Below are positions 8,687-15,200 of a stretch of 64,000 bases of DNA, in pieces (within the stretch, counting starts at the first letter, position 1; each line of letters begins with the position of its first letter). The notes beneath the pieces were generated by a model. It saw only the letters and a program-made list of their open reading frames with translations. It was not told the DNA's origin and made no database searches. The position numbers and the translations under genes are program-made. Origin of the DNA: Flavobacterium indicum GPTSA100-9 = DSM 17447 (GTDB taxonomy: Bacteria > Bacteroidota > Bacteroidia > Flavobacteriales > Flavobacteriaceae). Location of the stretch: the NCBI RefSeq assembly GCF_000455605.1, contig NC_017025.1, positions 2,604,001-2,668,000 on the forward strand, in the 5' to 3' direction.

Positions 8687-9187
8687 ATGGAATACGTTTT
8701 ATTGATTTTAGGATTTTGTTTAATTATAGGAGGAATTATTGGAAGTATAGCACCTGCTTTACCCGGTTTACCCATTTCGTGGATTGGAATAGTGTGTTTT
8801 TATTTTATTCCTGGAATTCCAACGAACTATTGGTTATTGGGAATCACTTTATTTTTCACCATAGTGATTAGTATACTCGATTATATTATACCTGCTCAAG
8901 GAACCAAAAAATTTGGTGGAACAAAATACGGCATTTGGGGAACGAATATTGGATTAGTTATTGGATTCTTTACCCCAATCCCTTTTGGATTTATTTTTGG
9001 TGCATTTTTAGGCGCTTTTATTGGAGAATTAATTTACAACTCTCAAGATCAAAAAAGAGCATTTAATGCAGCCATAGGTGCATTTGCAGGATTTTTAGCA
9101 GGTACGTTTATGAAAGTGTTTTATGGAATACTTTTATTAGGTATTTATATTTGGCTATTCATTAAAAATTGGGCTATTTGGTTTTAA
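8687..9187 (+). CDS. DUF456 family membrane protein
   Basis: This 166-residue, almost wholly hydrophobic protein has four to five membrane segments rich in Gly and Ala. PALPGLPISWIG, the DYIIPAQGTKKFGGTKYGIWGT loop and GFIFGAFLGAFIGEL are hallmarks of DUF456 proteins. Their function is unknown. The glycine-zipper-like GAFLGAFIGE and GAFAGFLAGTF repeats suggest tight helix packing. It stands alone, 20 bases before the tRNA-Asp array terminator. Confidence 0.85.
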   Translation: MEYVLLILGFCLIIGGIIGSIAPALPGLPISWIGIVCFYFIPGIPTNYWLLGITLFFTIVISILDYIIPAQGTKKFGGTKYGIWGTNIGLVIGFFTPIPFGFIFGAFLGAFIGELIYNSQDQKRAFNAAIGAFAGFLAGTFMKVFYGILLLGIYIWLFIKNWAIWF

Positions 9188-9206
9188 TTTGAGTATACTA
9201 TAAAAT

Positions 9207-9236
9207 AAAAAAAGCGCTCCATATTTGAAGCGCTTT
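9207..9236 (-). terminator. Array terminator 1 (distal end)
   Basis: The stem AAAGCGCT / AGCGCTTT (9211-9218 and 9229-9236) has a 10-base loop, with a U7 tract on the minus strand. It ends the whole tRNA-Asp array. It is identical to the three other copies, which suggests it was the original tRNA-Asp terminator. Confidence 0.85.
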
Positions 9237-9237
9237 G

Positions 9238-9294
9238 CGGTCTGGACGGGACTCGAACCCGTCTCGTTGAACACAACGAGATGACAGGCATGTA
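9238..9294 (-). pseudogene. Chimeric tRNA-Asp 3' fragment 1
   Basis: Read on the minus strand, the 13-base anticodon-arm run TACATGCCTGTCA of tRNA-Asp is followed not by the normal 3' anticodon strand but by a separate hairpin, CTCGTTG-TGTT-CAACGAG (9263-9280). The normal T-arm, 3' acceptor strand and discriminator G then follow. The 5' acceptor and D-arm are missing, so it cannot fold as a tRNA. The T-stem is intact and even has an A-U pair where the functional gene has G-U. Confidence 0.85.
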
Positions 9295-9296
9295 GT

Positions 9297-9536
9297 CTAA
9301 TCCATCAGTAATTTTTTTATAGATAATCTGTTCAACTTTTTTAATCGCTTCTCTTCTAGTAAAGCCTCTTTTTTTGTCTCAAAAGAAATGGAATAAACCA
9401 ATTCCCAATCTGTAGCCTTTGAAGTAAATCTACTTAAACCCGTTGTGTGTTCTAAAATTCGTTTATTCAAATCAGTCGTAAATCCTTTATAATAAACATC
9501 TAACGTTTTTGAATATATTATATAAACTTGATACAT
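9297..9536 (-). CDS. Mini GIY-YIG nuclease-domain protein, copy 1
   Basis: The 79-residue single-domain protein begins MYQVYIIYSKTLDVYYKGFTTDLNKRILEH. YII (5-7) and YKG (16-18) stand for the GIY and YIG motifs; Arg26, His30 and an EALLEEKRLK helix (57-66) supply the usual Arg and Glu. It resembles the small UPF0213/YhbQ-like branch. The last codons, LMD and TAG, lie in sequence that resembles the tRNA-Asp D-arm. The frame stays open upstream through the terminator and the tRNA fragment to an ATG in the anticodon arm, but the domain starts at Met 9536. The copy 1 sequence LNKRILEHTTGLSRF differs from copies 2 and 3. Confidence 0.85.
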   Translation of the reverse strand: MYQVYIIYSKTLDVYYKGFTTDLNKRILEHTTGLSRFTSKATDWELVYSISFETKKEALLEEKRLKKLNRLSIKKLLMD

Positions 9537-9538
9537 AT

Positions 9539-9568
9539 AAAAAAAGCGCTCCATATTTGAAGCGCTTT
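9539..9568 (-). terminator. Array terminator 2, overlapping the start region of GIY-YIG copy 1
   Basis: The same AAAGCGCT / AGCGCTTT hairpin is followed by seven U. The U-tract ends only 2-3 bases before the ATG of copy 1, and an in-frame ATG lies in the hairpin loop. Transcripts must read through this structure to express the ORF. Confidence 0.8.
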
Positions 9569-9569
9569 G

Positions 9570-9626
9570 CGGTCTGGACGGGACTCGAACCCGTCTCGTT
9601 GAACACAACGAGATGACAGGCATGTA
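9570..9626 (-). pseudogene. Chimeric tRNA-Asp 3' fragment 2
   Basis: This is identical in layout to fragment 1, displaced by 332 bases: anticodon-arm run, inserted CTCGTTG/CAACGAG hairpin, T-arm, 3' acceptor strand and discriminator. It lies between the ORF of copy 2 and terminator 2. Confidence 0.85.
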
Positions 9627-9628
9627 GT

Positions 9629-9868
9629 CTAATCCATCAGTAATTTTTTTATAGATAATCTGTTCAACTTTTTTAATCGCTTCTCTTCTAGTAAAGCCTC
9701 TTTTTTTGTCTCAAATGAAATGGAATAAACCAATTCCCAATCTGTAGCTTTTGAAGTAAATCTACTTAATCTTGAGGAGTGTTCTAAGATTCTTTTGCCC
9801 AAATCAGTCGTAAATCCTTTATAATAAACATCTAACGTTTTTGAATATATTATATAAACTTGATACAT
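9629..9868 (-). CDS. Mini GIY-YIG nuclease-domain protein, copy 2
   Basis: This is a 79-residue copy with the same YII, YKG, Arg26 and C-terminal Glu-rich helix. It reads LGKRILEHSSRLSRF where copy 3 has SSG, the only base difference between units 2 and 3. It is intact, with no stop or frameshift, so selection or very recent duplication keeps it open. Its start overlaps terminator 3 and its stop runs into tRNA fragment 2. Confidence 0.85.
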   Translation of the reverse strand: MYQVYIIYSKTLDVYYKGFTTDLGKRILEHSSRLSRFTSKATDWELVYSISFETKKEALLEEKRLKKLNRLSIKKLLMD

Positions 9869-9870
9869 AT

Positions 9871-9900
9871 AAAAAAAGCGCTCCATATTTGAAGCGCTTT
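9871..9900 (-). terminator. Array terminator 3, before GIY-YIG copy 2
   Basis: This is the third identical AAAGCGCT / AGCGCTTT hairpin with a U7 tract, ending 2 bases before the copy 2 start codon. Confidence 0.8.
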
Positions 9901-9901
9901 G

Positions 9902-9958
9902 CGGTCTGGACGGGACTCGAACCCGTCTCGTTGAACACAACGAGATGACAGGCATGTA
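9902..9958 (-). pseudogene. Chimeric tRNA-Asp 3' fragment 3
   Basis: This is the third copy of the rebuilt tRNA-Asp 3' portion, with the same substituted anticodon-side hairpin and normal T-arm. It follows the stop of GIY-YIG copy 3 directly. Confidence 0.85.
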
Positions 9959-9960
9959 GT

Positions 9961-10200
9961 CTAATCCATCAGTAATTTTTTTATAGATAATCTGTTCAAC
10001 TTTTTTAATCGCTTCTCTTCTAGTAAAGCCTCTTTTTTTGTCTCAAATGAAATGGAATAAACCAATTCCCAATCTGTAGCTTTTGAAGTAAATCTACTTA
10101 ATCCTGAGGAGTGTTCTAAGATTCTTTTGCCCAAATCAGTCGTAAATCCTTTATAATAAACATCTAACGTTTTTGAATATATTATATAAACTTGATACAT
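9961..10200 (-). CDS. Mini GIY-YIG nuclease-domain protein, copy 3 (nearest the intact tRNA)
   Basis: This is the 79-residue copy closest to the intact tRNA-Asp and its promoter. It carries all GIY-YIG landmarks (YII 5-7, YKG 16-18, Arg26, Glu-rich helix) and LEHSSGLSRF. Only terminator 4 separates it from the tRNA, so any transcript would come from read-through of the tRNA promoter or from a promoter I cannot see. Whether it cuts tRNA genes, acts as a repair-like nuclease or is inert is unknown. Confidence 0.85.
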   Translation of the reverse strand: MYQVYIIYSKTLDVYYKGFTTDLGKRILEHSSGLSRFTSKATDWELVYSISFETKKEALLEEKRLKKLNRLSIKKLLMD

Positions 10201-10202
10201 AT

Positions 10203-10232
10203 AAAAAAAGCGCTCCATATTTGAAGCGCTTT
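10203..10232 (-). terminator. Array terminator 4, directly after intact tRNA-Asp
   Basis: This is the same hairpin and U7 tract, starting right after the discriminator of the functional tRNA-Asp. It is the presumed native tRNA terminator from which the other three copies derive. Confidence 0.85.
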
Positions 10233-10233
10233 G

Positions 10234-10307
10234 CGGTCTGGACGGGACTCGAACCCGCGACCCCATGCGTGACAGGCATGTATTCTAACCAACTGAACTA
10301 CCAAACC
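10234..10307 (-). tRNA. tRNA-Asp (GTC), copy beside the array
   Basis: This is a complete 74-nt cloverleaf on the minus strand. The acceptor pairs GGTTTGG with CCAGACC, the discriminator is G, the D-arm has AGTTCAGTTGGTTAGA, the anticodon loop CTGTCAC gives GTC, and the T-loop is TTCGAGT. It is identical to the second copy at 10649-10722. It has its own promoter at 10324-10354. Confidence 0.95.
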
Positions 10308-10323
10308 TTGCTTTATTGCAGTG

Positions 10324-10354
10324 CAAATATACTACTCTTTTCAGACTTTACAAG
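10324..10354 (-). promoter_or_regulatory. Promoter of tRNA-Asp (array copy)
   Basis: On the minus strand, CTTG is followed after 19 bases by TATATTTG (10324-10331). The -7 element is perfect and the -33 element lacks only the first T. It lies 16 bases upstream of the mature tRNA. Confidence 0.75.
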
Positions 10355-10463
10355 GGTTTTGAACATATTTTTGAAAAGAAAATTAAGAATGTCTGATAAT
10401 CAATGTAATGAGGAGAATTATTTTTTCAAAAGCATATTTTTAGCAAATAAAGGACCAAAAAAT

Positions 10464-10531
10464 AAAAAAGCCCTACCAAGTCTGGAGAGCTTTTCATTGG
10501 TCTAACTACTAAACCTTGGTACTTTCGTACC
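10464..10531 (-). pseudogene. Decayed tRNA-Asp with terminator-like hairpin
   Basis: This lies in the 341-base gap between the two intact tRNA-Asp genes. On the minus strand CAAGGTTTAGTAGTT (10504-10518) matches the tRNA-Asp 5' flank and acceptor with one change. The D, anticodon and T arms are deleted, and CTCCAGAC (10480-10487) matches the 3' acceptor strand. A hairpin with a U-tract (10464-10494) follows. A separate GGTAC-GAAA-GTACC tetraloop hairpin (10518-10531) precedes it. The rest of the gap is AT-rich and holds only the promoter and terminator listed separately. Confidence 0.6.
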
Positions 10532-10606
10532 TAAACAACACAACTATTTTGAATTTTTTATATATAAAAATATATAAAAAAATGTAATTACATTTCATTT
10601 AAGGGG

Positions 10607-10637
10607 CAAAAAAGCATTCCGATTCCTCGAAATGCTT
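10607..10637 (-). terminator. Terminator of the second tRNA-Asp
   Basis: The stem AAGCATT / AATGCTT (10612-10618, 10631-10637) is followed by six U on the minus strand, shortly after the tRNA 3' end. Its sequence differs from the array terminators. Confidence 0.75.
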
Positions 10638-10648
10638 CCCTTATTTTG

Positions 10649-10722
10649 CGGTCTGGACGGGACTCGAACCCGCGACCCCATGCGTGACAGGCATGTATTC
10701 TAACCAACTGAACTACCAAACC
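10649..10722 (-). tRNA. tRNA-Asp (GTC), second copy
   Basis: This is a complete 74-nt tRNA-Asp identical to the copy at 10234-10307, with anticodon GTC, GGTTTGG/CCAGACC acceptor and discriminator G. It is transcribed from its own promoter and ends at its own terminator, so the two genes are independent units. Confidence 0.95.
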
Positions 10723-10739
10723 TTGCTTTAATGCGAGTG

Positions 10740-10770
10740 CAAATATAAGACGGTTTTTTAAATCTGCAAA
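10740..10770 (-). promoter_or_regulatory. Promoter of the second tRNA-Asp
   Basis: On the minus strand, TTTG (10767-10770) is followed after 19 bases by TATATTTG (10740-10747), a perfect Bacteroidota consensus. Confidence 0.8.
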
Positions 10771-10807
10771 TGTTTTTTGAGAAAAATTTAAAATATTTTT
10801 ACGTTTT

Positions 10808-11743
10808 TTAACCAAACTTCTGTTTTTCAACAAGATAAGTAGTAATAATTTTTTCAAATTTTTCATCAACTGAAACGGGCACATACTTAATTCTGTATGC
10901 AGAGCAGGTATTTTCAATACTATCAAAGTATTTTTTTACTGATTTTTCATAATCAATTTTAAGATTTTCAGCGAATAAATTTATCTCTTCTCCTGTTTCA
11001 ACGTCAATAAATTTCTTAGGAGCATGATCAAAATCGAAATGGAATTCTGTTTTAGCATCATACACATGAAACAAAACAACCTTATGTTTATTGTGTTTTA
11101 AATGCTGTAATGCTTTAAACAATTTTTCATTTTGCACTTCATCTGAAGATTGAAACATATCCGTAAACAATATCACCATGGAACGACGGTGAATATTCTC
11201 CGCTATTTGATGTAAAAAAGTTACCGTATCCGTTTTTTTTGAATCTTTTTGATTTTCTAATAGTTGCTCCATTTGATTCAAAATCATGCGATGATGACGT
11301 TCACTTCCTTTTTCAGGTGCATAATATTCATAGGTATCAGAATACACACTTAAACCCACTGCATCTCTTTGCTTTTTTAATAAATTCATTAAAACTGCCG
11401 AAGCCAAAACCGAAAAACCTATTTTACTTTCGTAGAACTGTTGATCGTTTTTCAATTTTGGATAATGCATAGAAGAAGAATTATCAATAATCAAATGACA
11501 ACGTAAATTGGTTTCTTCCTCATACTTTTTTGTATACAGACGATCTGTTTTTGCATATAATTTCCAATCTAAATGCTTGGTACTTTCACCTGGATTGTAA
11601 ATTTTGTGCTCAGCAAATTCAGCAGAAAATCCATGGAAAGGCGATTTATGCATTCCAGAAATAAATCCTTCTACAATTTGATTAGCCAAAAGTTCTAAGT
11701 GTTTAAAACTCGATATTTTTTCTATTTGAGTATCTAAATTCAT
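10808..11743 (-). CDS. DUF58 family protein (vWA-like)
   Basis: The 311-residue soluble protein has the DUF58 signature: SPFHGFSAEFAEHKIYNPGESTKHLDWKLYAKTDRLYTKKYEEETN (about 38-85). A von Willebrand A-like domain follows with the metal-site motif IIDNSSSMHYP (about 89-99) and ILFTDMF (about 191-197). Such proteins are usually partners of MoxR AAA+ ATPases in complex assembly, often next to Bat aerotolerance genes. No moxR or bat gene adjoins here. The C-terminus is followed directly by the tRNA-Asp promoter. Confidence 0.9.
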   Translation of the reverse strand: MNLDTQIEKISSFKHLELLANQIVEGFISGMHKSPFHGFSAEFAEHKIYNPGESTKHLDWKLYAKTDRLYTKKYEEETNLRCHLIIDNSSSMHYPKLKNDQQFYESKIGFSVLASAVLMNLLKKQRDAVGLSVYSDTYEYYAPEKGSERHHRMILNQMEQLLENQKDSKKTDTVTFLHQIAENIHRRSMVILFTDMFQSSDEVQNEKLFKALQHLKHNKHKVVLFHVYDAKTEFHFDFDHAPKKFIDVETGEEINLFAENLKIDYEKSVKKYFDSIENTCSAYRIKYVPVSVDEKFEKIITTYLVEKQKFG

Positions 11744-11772
11744 ATCTCAAATATAAAAAAAAGTGCGCAAAC

Positions 11773-11800
11773 AAAAAAGCCCAACCTAAGTTGAGCTTTT
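11773..11800 (-). terminator. Terminator of trxA
   Basis: The minus-strand stem AAAAGCTCAAC / GTTGGGCTTTT has a TTAG loop and a U-rich tail, 18 bases after the trxA stop. Confidence 0.85.
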
Positions 11801-11818
11801 AACTATTTGTTTTAAAGA

Positions 11819-12136
11819 TTATAGTAATGCATCAATCGCATCTGTATATGTTTTCTTTGGAGCAACCCCAACTTGTCTTCCTACTACTTCTCCGTTTTGG
11901 AATACTAATACTGTTGGAATATTTCTTACTCCGTATTTTGCAGCAAACTCTTGATTCGCATCTACATCTACCTTACCTACTACTGCTTTACCTTCATATT
12001 CAGAAGAAATTTCGTCGATAACTGGACCAACCATTCTACATGGACCACACCAAGCTGCCCAAAAATCTACTACTACAGGTTTATCTGATTTTAAAACTAC
12101 TTCTTCAAAAGTAGCATCTGTTATTGCTAAAGCCAT
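11819..12136 (-). CDS. trxA: Thioredoxin
   Basis: This 105-residue cytosolic thioredoxin carries the WCGPC active site (Trp29, Cys30, Cys33), the cis-proline loop RNIPTVLVF (Pro74) and the KVDVDAN strand, all at standard positions and standard length. It reduces protein disulfides with electrons from thioredoxin reductase, which is not in this window. It is a single-gene transcript with a clear terminator. Confidence 0.97.
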   Translation of the reverse strand: MALAITDATFEEVVLKSDKPVVVDFWAAWCGPCRMVGPVIDEISSEYEGKAVVGKVDVDANQEFAAKYGVRNIPTVLVFQNGEVVGRQVGVAPKKTYTDAIDALL

Positions 12137-12241
12137 TTTATTTCTATTTAATTTATTAGTATGATGCGAAATTATAAAATTTATTAAATTCTAAAAATAT
12201 TTTATGATTTGTTTTAATTATCTACACATTAACAAAATTGA

Positions 12242-15200
12242 TTAATTCAATTTAAATTTCAATTGCATTTTTTCTAATTCTTCCAATAATTCTTTTGAAA
12301 CCCCAACTTTTAATTTCCGTGAAGGCATTTCTAACTTGTTTTTAATAATTAATTCTTCTACTTCCTCCATTTGACTTTCCATAACAATTGTTTCAGAACC
12401 TTCTTCCTCCTCTGATGAAAAATCTTCATCCATTTCAATTTTACGTTCAATTTGACGTGTTACTTTCTCCAACTCTAAAACTTCAAAAGTAACATTTAAG
12501 TTTCCTTGGTGATTTTGAAACAAATCATTTAATTTTTGAATCAACTGTTCTTTTAATTCCTCAATAGGCATCTGAATGGTTAATTTTTTAGCAAAATCCA
12601 CCAATACATCTTGTAAATACTGCACATGAGTAAAAACAATTTTAGGATCGGACTTTTTACCTGTATCTTTATTAACCCATCCATCTTTAATAGTAACGCG
12701 GAAATATGCAAAATTATTTTGCACTAAGAAATGTCTGAATTTCAAATATTCTTCATCAAAAATTCGGAATTCATACGATTCATCATAGCCATCAACATTG
12801 AACGTAGCCCAACCTTTTCCATTTTTAGCCACACGATGTTGGACATTTGTTACAATCCCTCCAAACGATAAATTTTTACCAACCAACTGTTCCATTGATT
12901 TGAAAGCTTCAAGACGCGTATTACAGAAATAATTCATTTCAAATTTATAATCATCCAACGGGTGACCTGAAATATATATTCCCACTACTTCTTTTTCGCG
13001 AGCTAATTTCTCCATGGTATTCCAATCGTCACAAGGTGGTACTGTAGGTTCTGGAATTTGTACTTCGGCCGACTCACCAAATAAACTCACTTGAGACGAA
13101 TTTTCATTTTCTTGATATTTTGATCCATAGCGCATAGCCTTTTCAAGAAACGTAACGCCATCGCCTTCTGTATGAAAGTATTGTGCTCGATGAGTTCCAA
13201 CAAAACAGTCAAATCCACCTGCCAAAGCTAAATTTTCGAAAGCTTTTTTATTAGCCGCACGCAAATCGATTCGTTTTGCTAAATCGAAAATAGACCGATA
13301 AGGTGCTTCCTTTCTACCTTCCACAATAGTATTCACCGCTCCTTCTCCTACACCTTTAATAGCTCCCATTCCAAAACGAACCGCCCCATTATCATTTACC
13401 GTAAATTTATAATACGACTCATTAACATCCGGCCCTAAGACCTCTAATCCCATTCGTTTCGCTTCTTCCATAAAGAACGTTACTTGTTTAATATCGTTCA
13501 TATTATTGGATAAAACCGCCGCCATGTATTCTGCTGGATAATGTGCTTTTAAATACGCCGTTTGATATGCCACCCAAGCATAACAAGTTGAATGTGATTT
13601 ATTGAAAGCATATTGAGCAAAAGCAGTCCAGTCTTTCCAAATTTTTTCTAATTTATCTTCTGCATGTCCATTTTTAACAGCTCCTTCAATAAATTTAGAT
13701 TTCATTTTTTCTAGAACATCCAACATCTTTTTACCCATGGCTTTACGCAAAACATCGGCATCCCCTTTAGAAAAATTAGCTAATTTTTGCGACAACAACA
13801 TTACCTGCTCTTGATAAACCGTAATACCATAAGTTTCAGCTAAATATTCTTCACAAGCATCTAAATCATACACTATAGGCTCTTGTCCATTTTTACGTTT
13901 AATAAAACTAGGAATATATTCTAATGGTCCTGGACGATACAAGGCATTCATGGCAATTAAATCGGCAAATACTGTCGGCTTTAATTCCTTCATATATTTT
14001 TGCATTCCCGCCGATTCATATTGGAAAATACCGACTGTTTCTCCACGTTGGAACAATTCATACGTTTTTTTATCATCAATTGGAAAGGTATCGGGATCCA
14101 ATTCTATTCCATGACGGTATTTAACTAACTTAACCGTATCTTTTATTAAGGTTAACGTTTTTAACCCTAAGAAGTCCATTTTTAACAATCCCGCACTTTC
14201 TGCCACGGCATTGTCAAATTGTGTCACATATAAATCAGAATCTTTAGCCGTTGTAACGGGAACAAAATTAGTAATATCATCTGGCGTAATAATCACACCA
14301 CAAGCATGTATTCCTGTATTTCGAAGCGAACCTTCCAATACTTTTGCTTGTTGAATAGTCTCACCCGATAAATCTTCACTTTTTGCAATATCAATTAATT
14401 CGCGAACACGATCAAATTCTTCAGAAGATTTTAAAGCTTTTTTCACCTCGTCTTCATTCTCAGAAATGAATCGGGCTAAATTCCATTTACTTGGCATCAT
14501 GGCTGGAATTAATTTTGCAATTCGATCGGCTTCGAAAAGCGGTAAATCGAGCACACGAGCGGTATCCCGAATGGCTGATTTGGTTGCCATTTTACCATAA
14601 GTTATAATTTGTGCTACTTGATTGGCGCCATACTTTTGAATTACATAATCCATCACACGTCCTCGTCCTTCATCATCAAAATCAATATCAATATCGGGCA
14701 TGGACACACGATCTGGATTTAAGAAACGCTCAAAAAGCAAATCATATTCAATTGGGTCAATATTTGTAATCCCCAAACAATAAGCAACTGCCGAACCCGC
14801 TGCAGATCCACGACCTGGACCTACGGCAACACCCATTTTTCTTGCTTCTGCAATAAAATCTTGCACAATTAAGAAATAGCCGGGATAACCAGAGTTACTA
14901 ATAGTAAGTAATTCAAAATCTAAGCGCTCTTTAATTTCTGCCGTTTTTTGAGGATTTAATGTCTCATCTGCTATTTCAGGATACCTTCTTTTAGCACCTT
15001 CATAGGTTAAATAGCGCAAATAATTATTTTCTCCTCGAACGCCTTTATCTATTTTATCTTCCTCCACTTGAAATTCGGCAGGAATATCAAATTTTGGCAA
15101 AAGCACGTCACGAGAGAGCGAATAAATTTCAACTTTATCTATAATTTCTTGAATCGAGGTAATAGAACTTGGCAAATCTTTGAATAGCTCTTTCATTTCA

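Larger units (their letters stand above)
9207..10202 (-). repeat. Three tandem 332-bp units: terminator + tRNA-Asp 3' fragment + GIY-YIG ORF
   Basis: Identical landmarks recur exactly every 332 bases (for example GCGCTCC at 9214, 9546, 9878 and again at 10210 beside the intact tRNA). In minus-strand reading order each unit is a terminator hairpin, a 79-codon GIY-YIG ORF and a chimeric tRNA-Asp 3' portion. Units 2 and 3 differ by one base (the Arg/Gly codon in LEHSS-R/G-LSRF). Unit 1 differs from them mainly in a patch of about 35 bases around 9434-9468. This points to recent duplication or gene conversion. Confidence 0.95.

Noticed and set aside
9504..9623. Long form of the GIY-YIG protein starting in the tRNA anticodon arm (108 residues)
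   Set aside because: The extra residues are translated tRNA and terminator; the GIY-YIG domain itself begins at the ATG 79 codons from the stop. Kept only as a possibility in the findings.
9570..9626. Tandem functional tRNA-Asp genes
   Set aside because: The 5' acceptor, D-arm and 3' anticodon strand are missing, so only the two genes at 10234 and 10649 can fold.
9207..10310. Group I intron or CRISPR array
   Set aside because: The 332-bp unit is almost fully used by the ORF, tRNA fragment and terminator, leaving no room for a group I core; repeats are not short with unique spacers.
10588..10926. Minus-strand open frame of 112 codons across the second tRNA-Asp
   Set aside because: It runs through the tRNA gene, its promoter and the end of the DUF58 gene in another frame, and its product matches no family.
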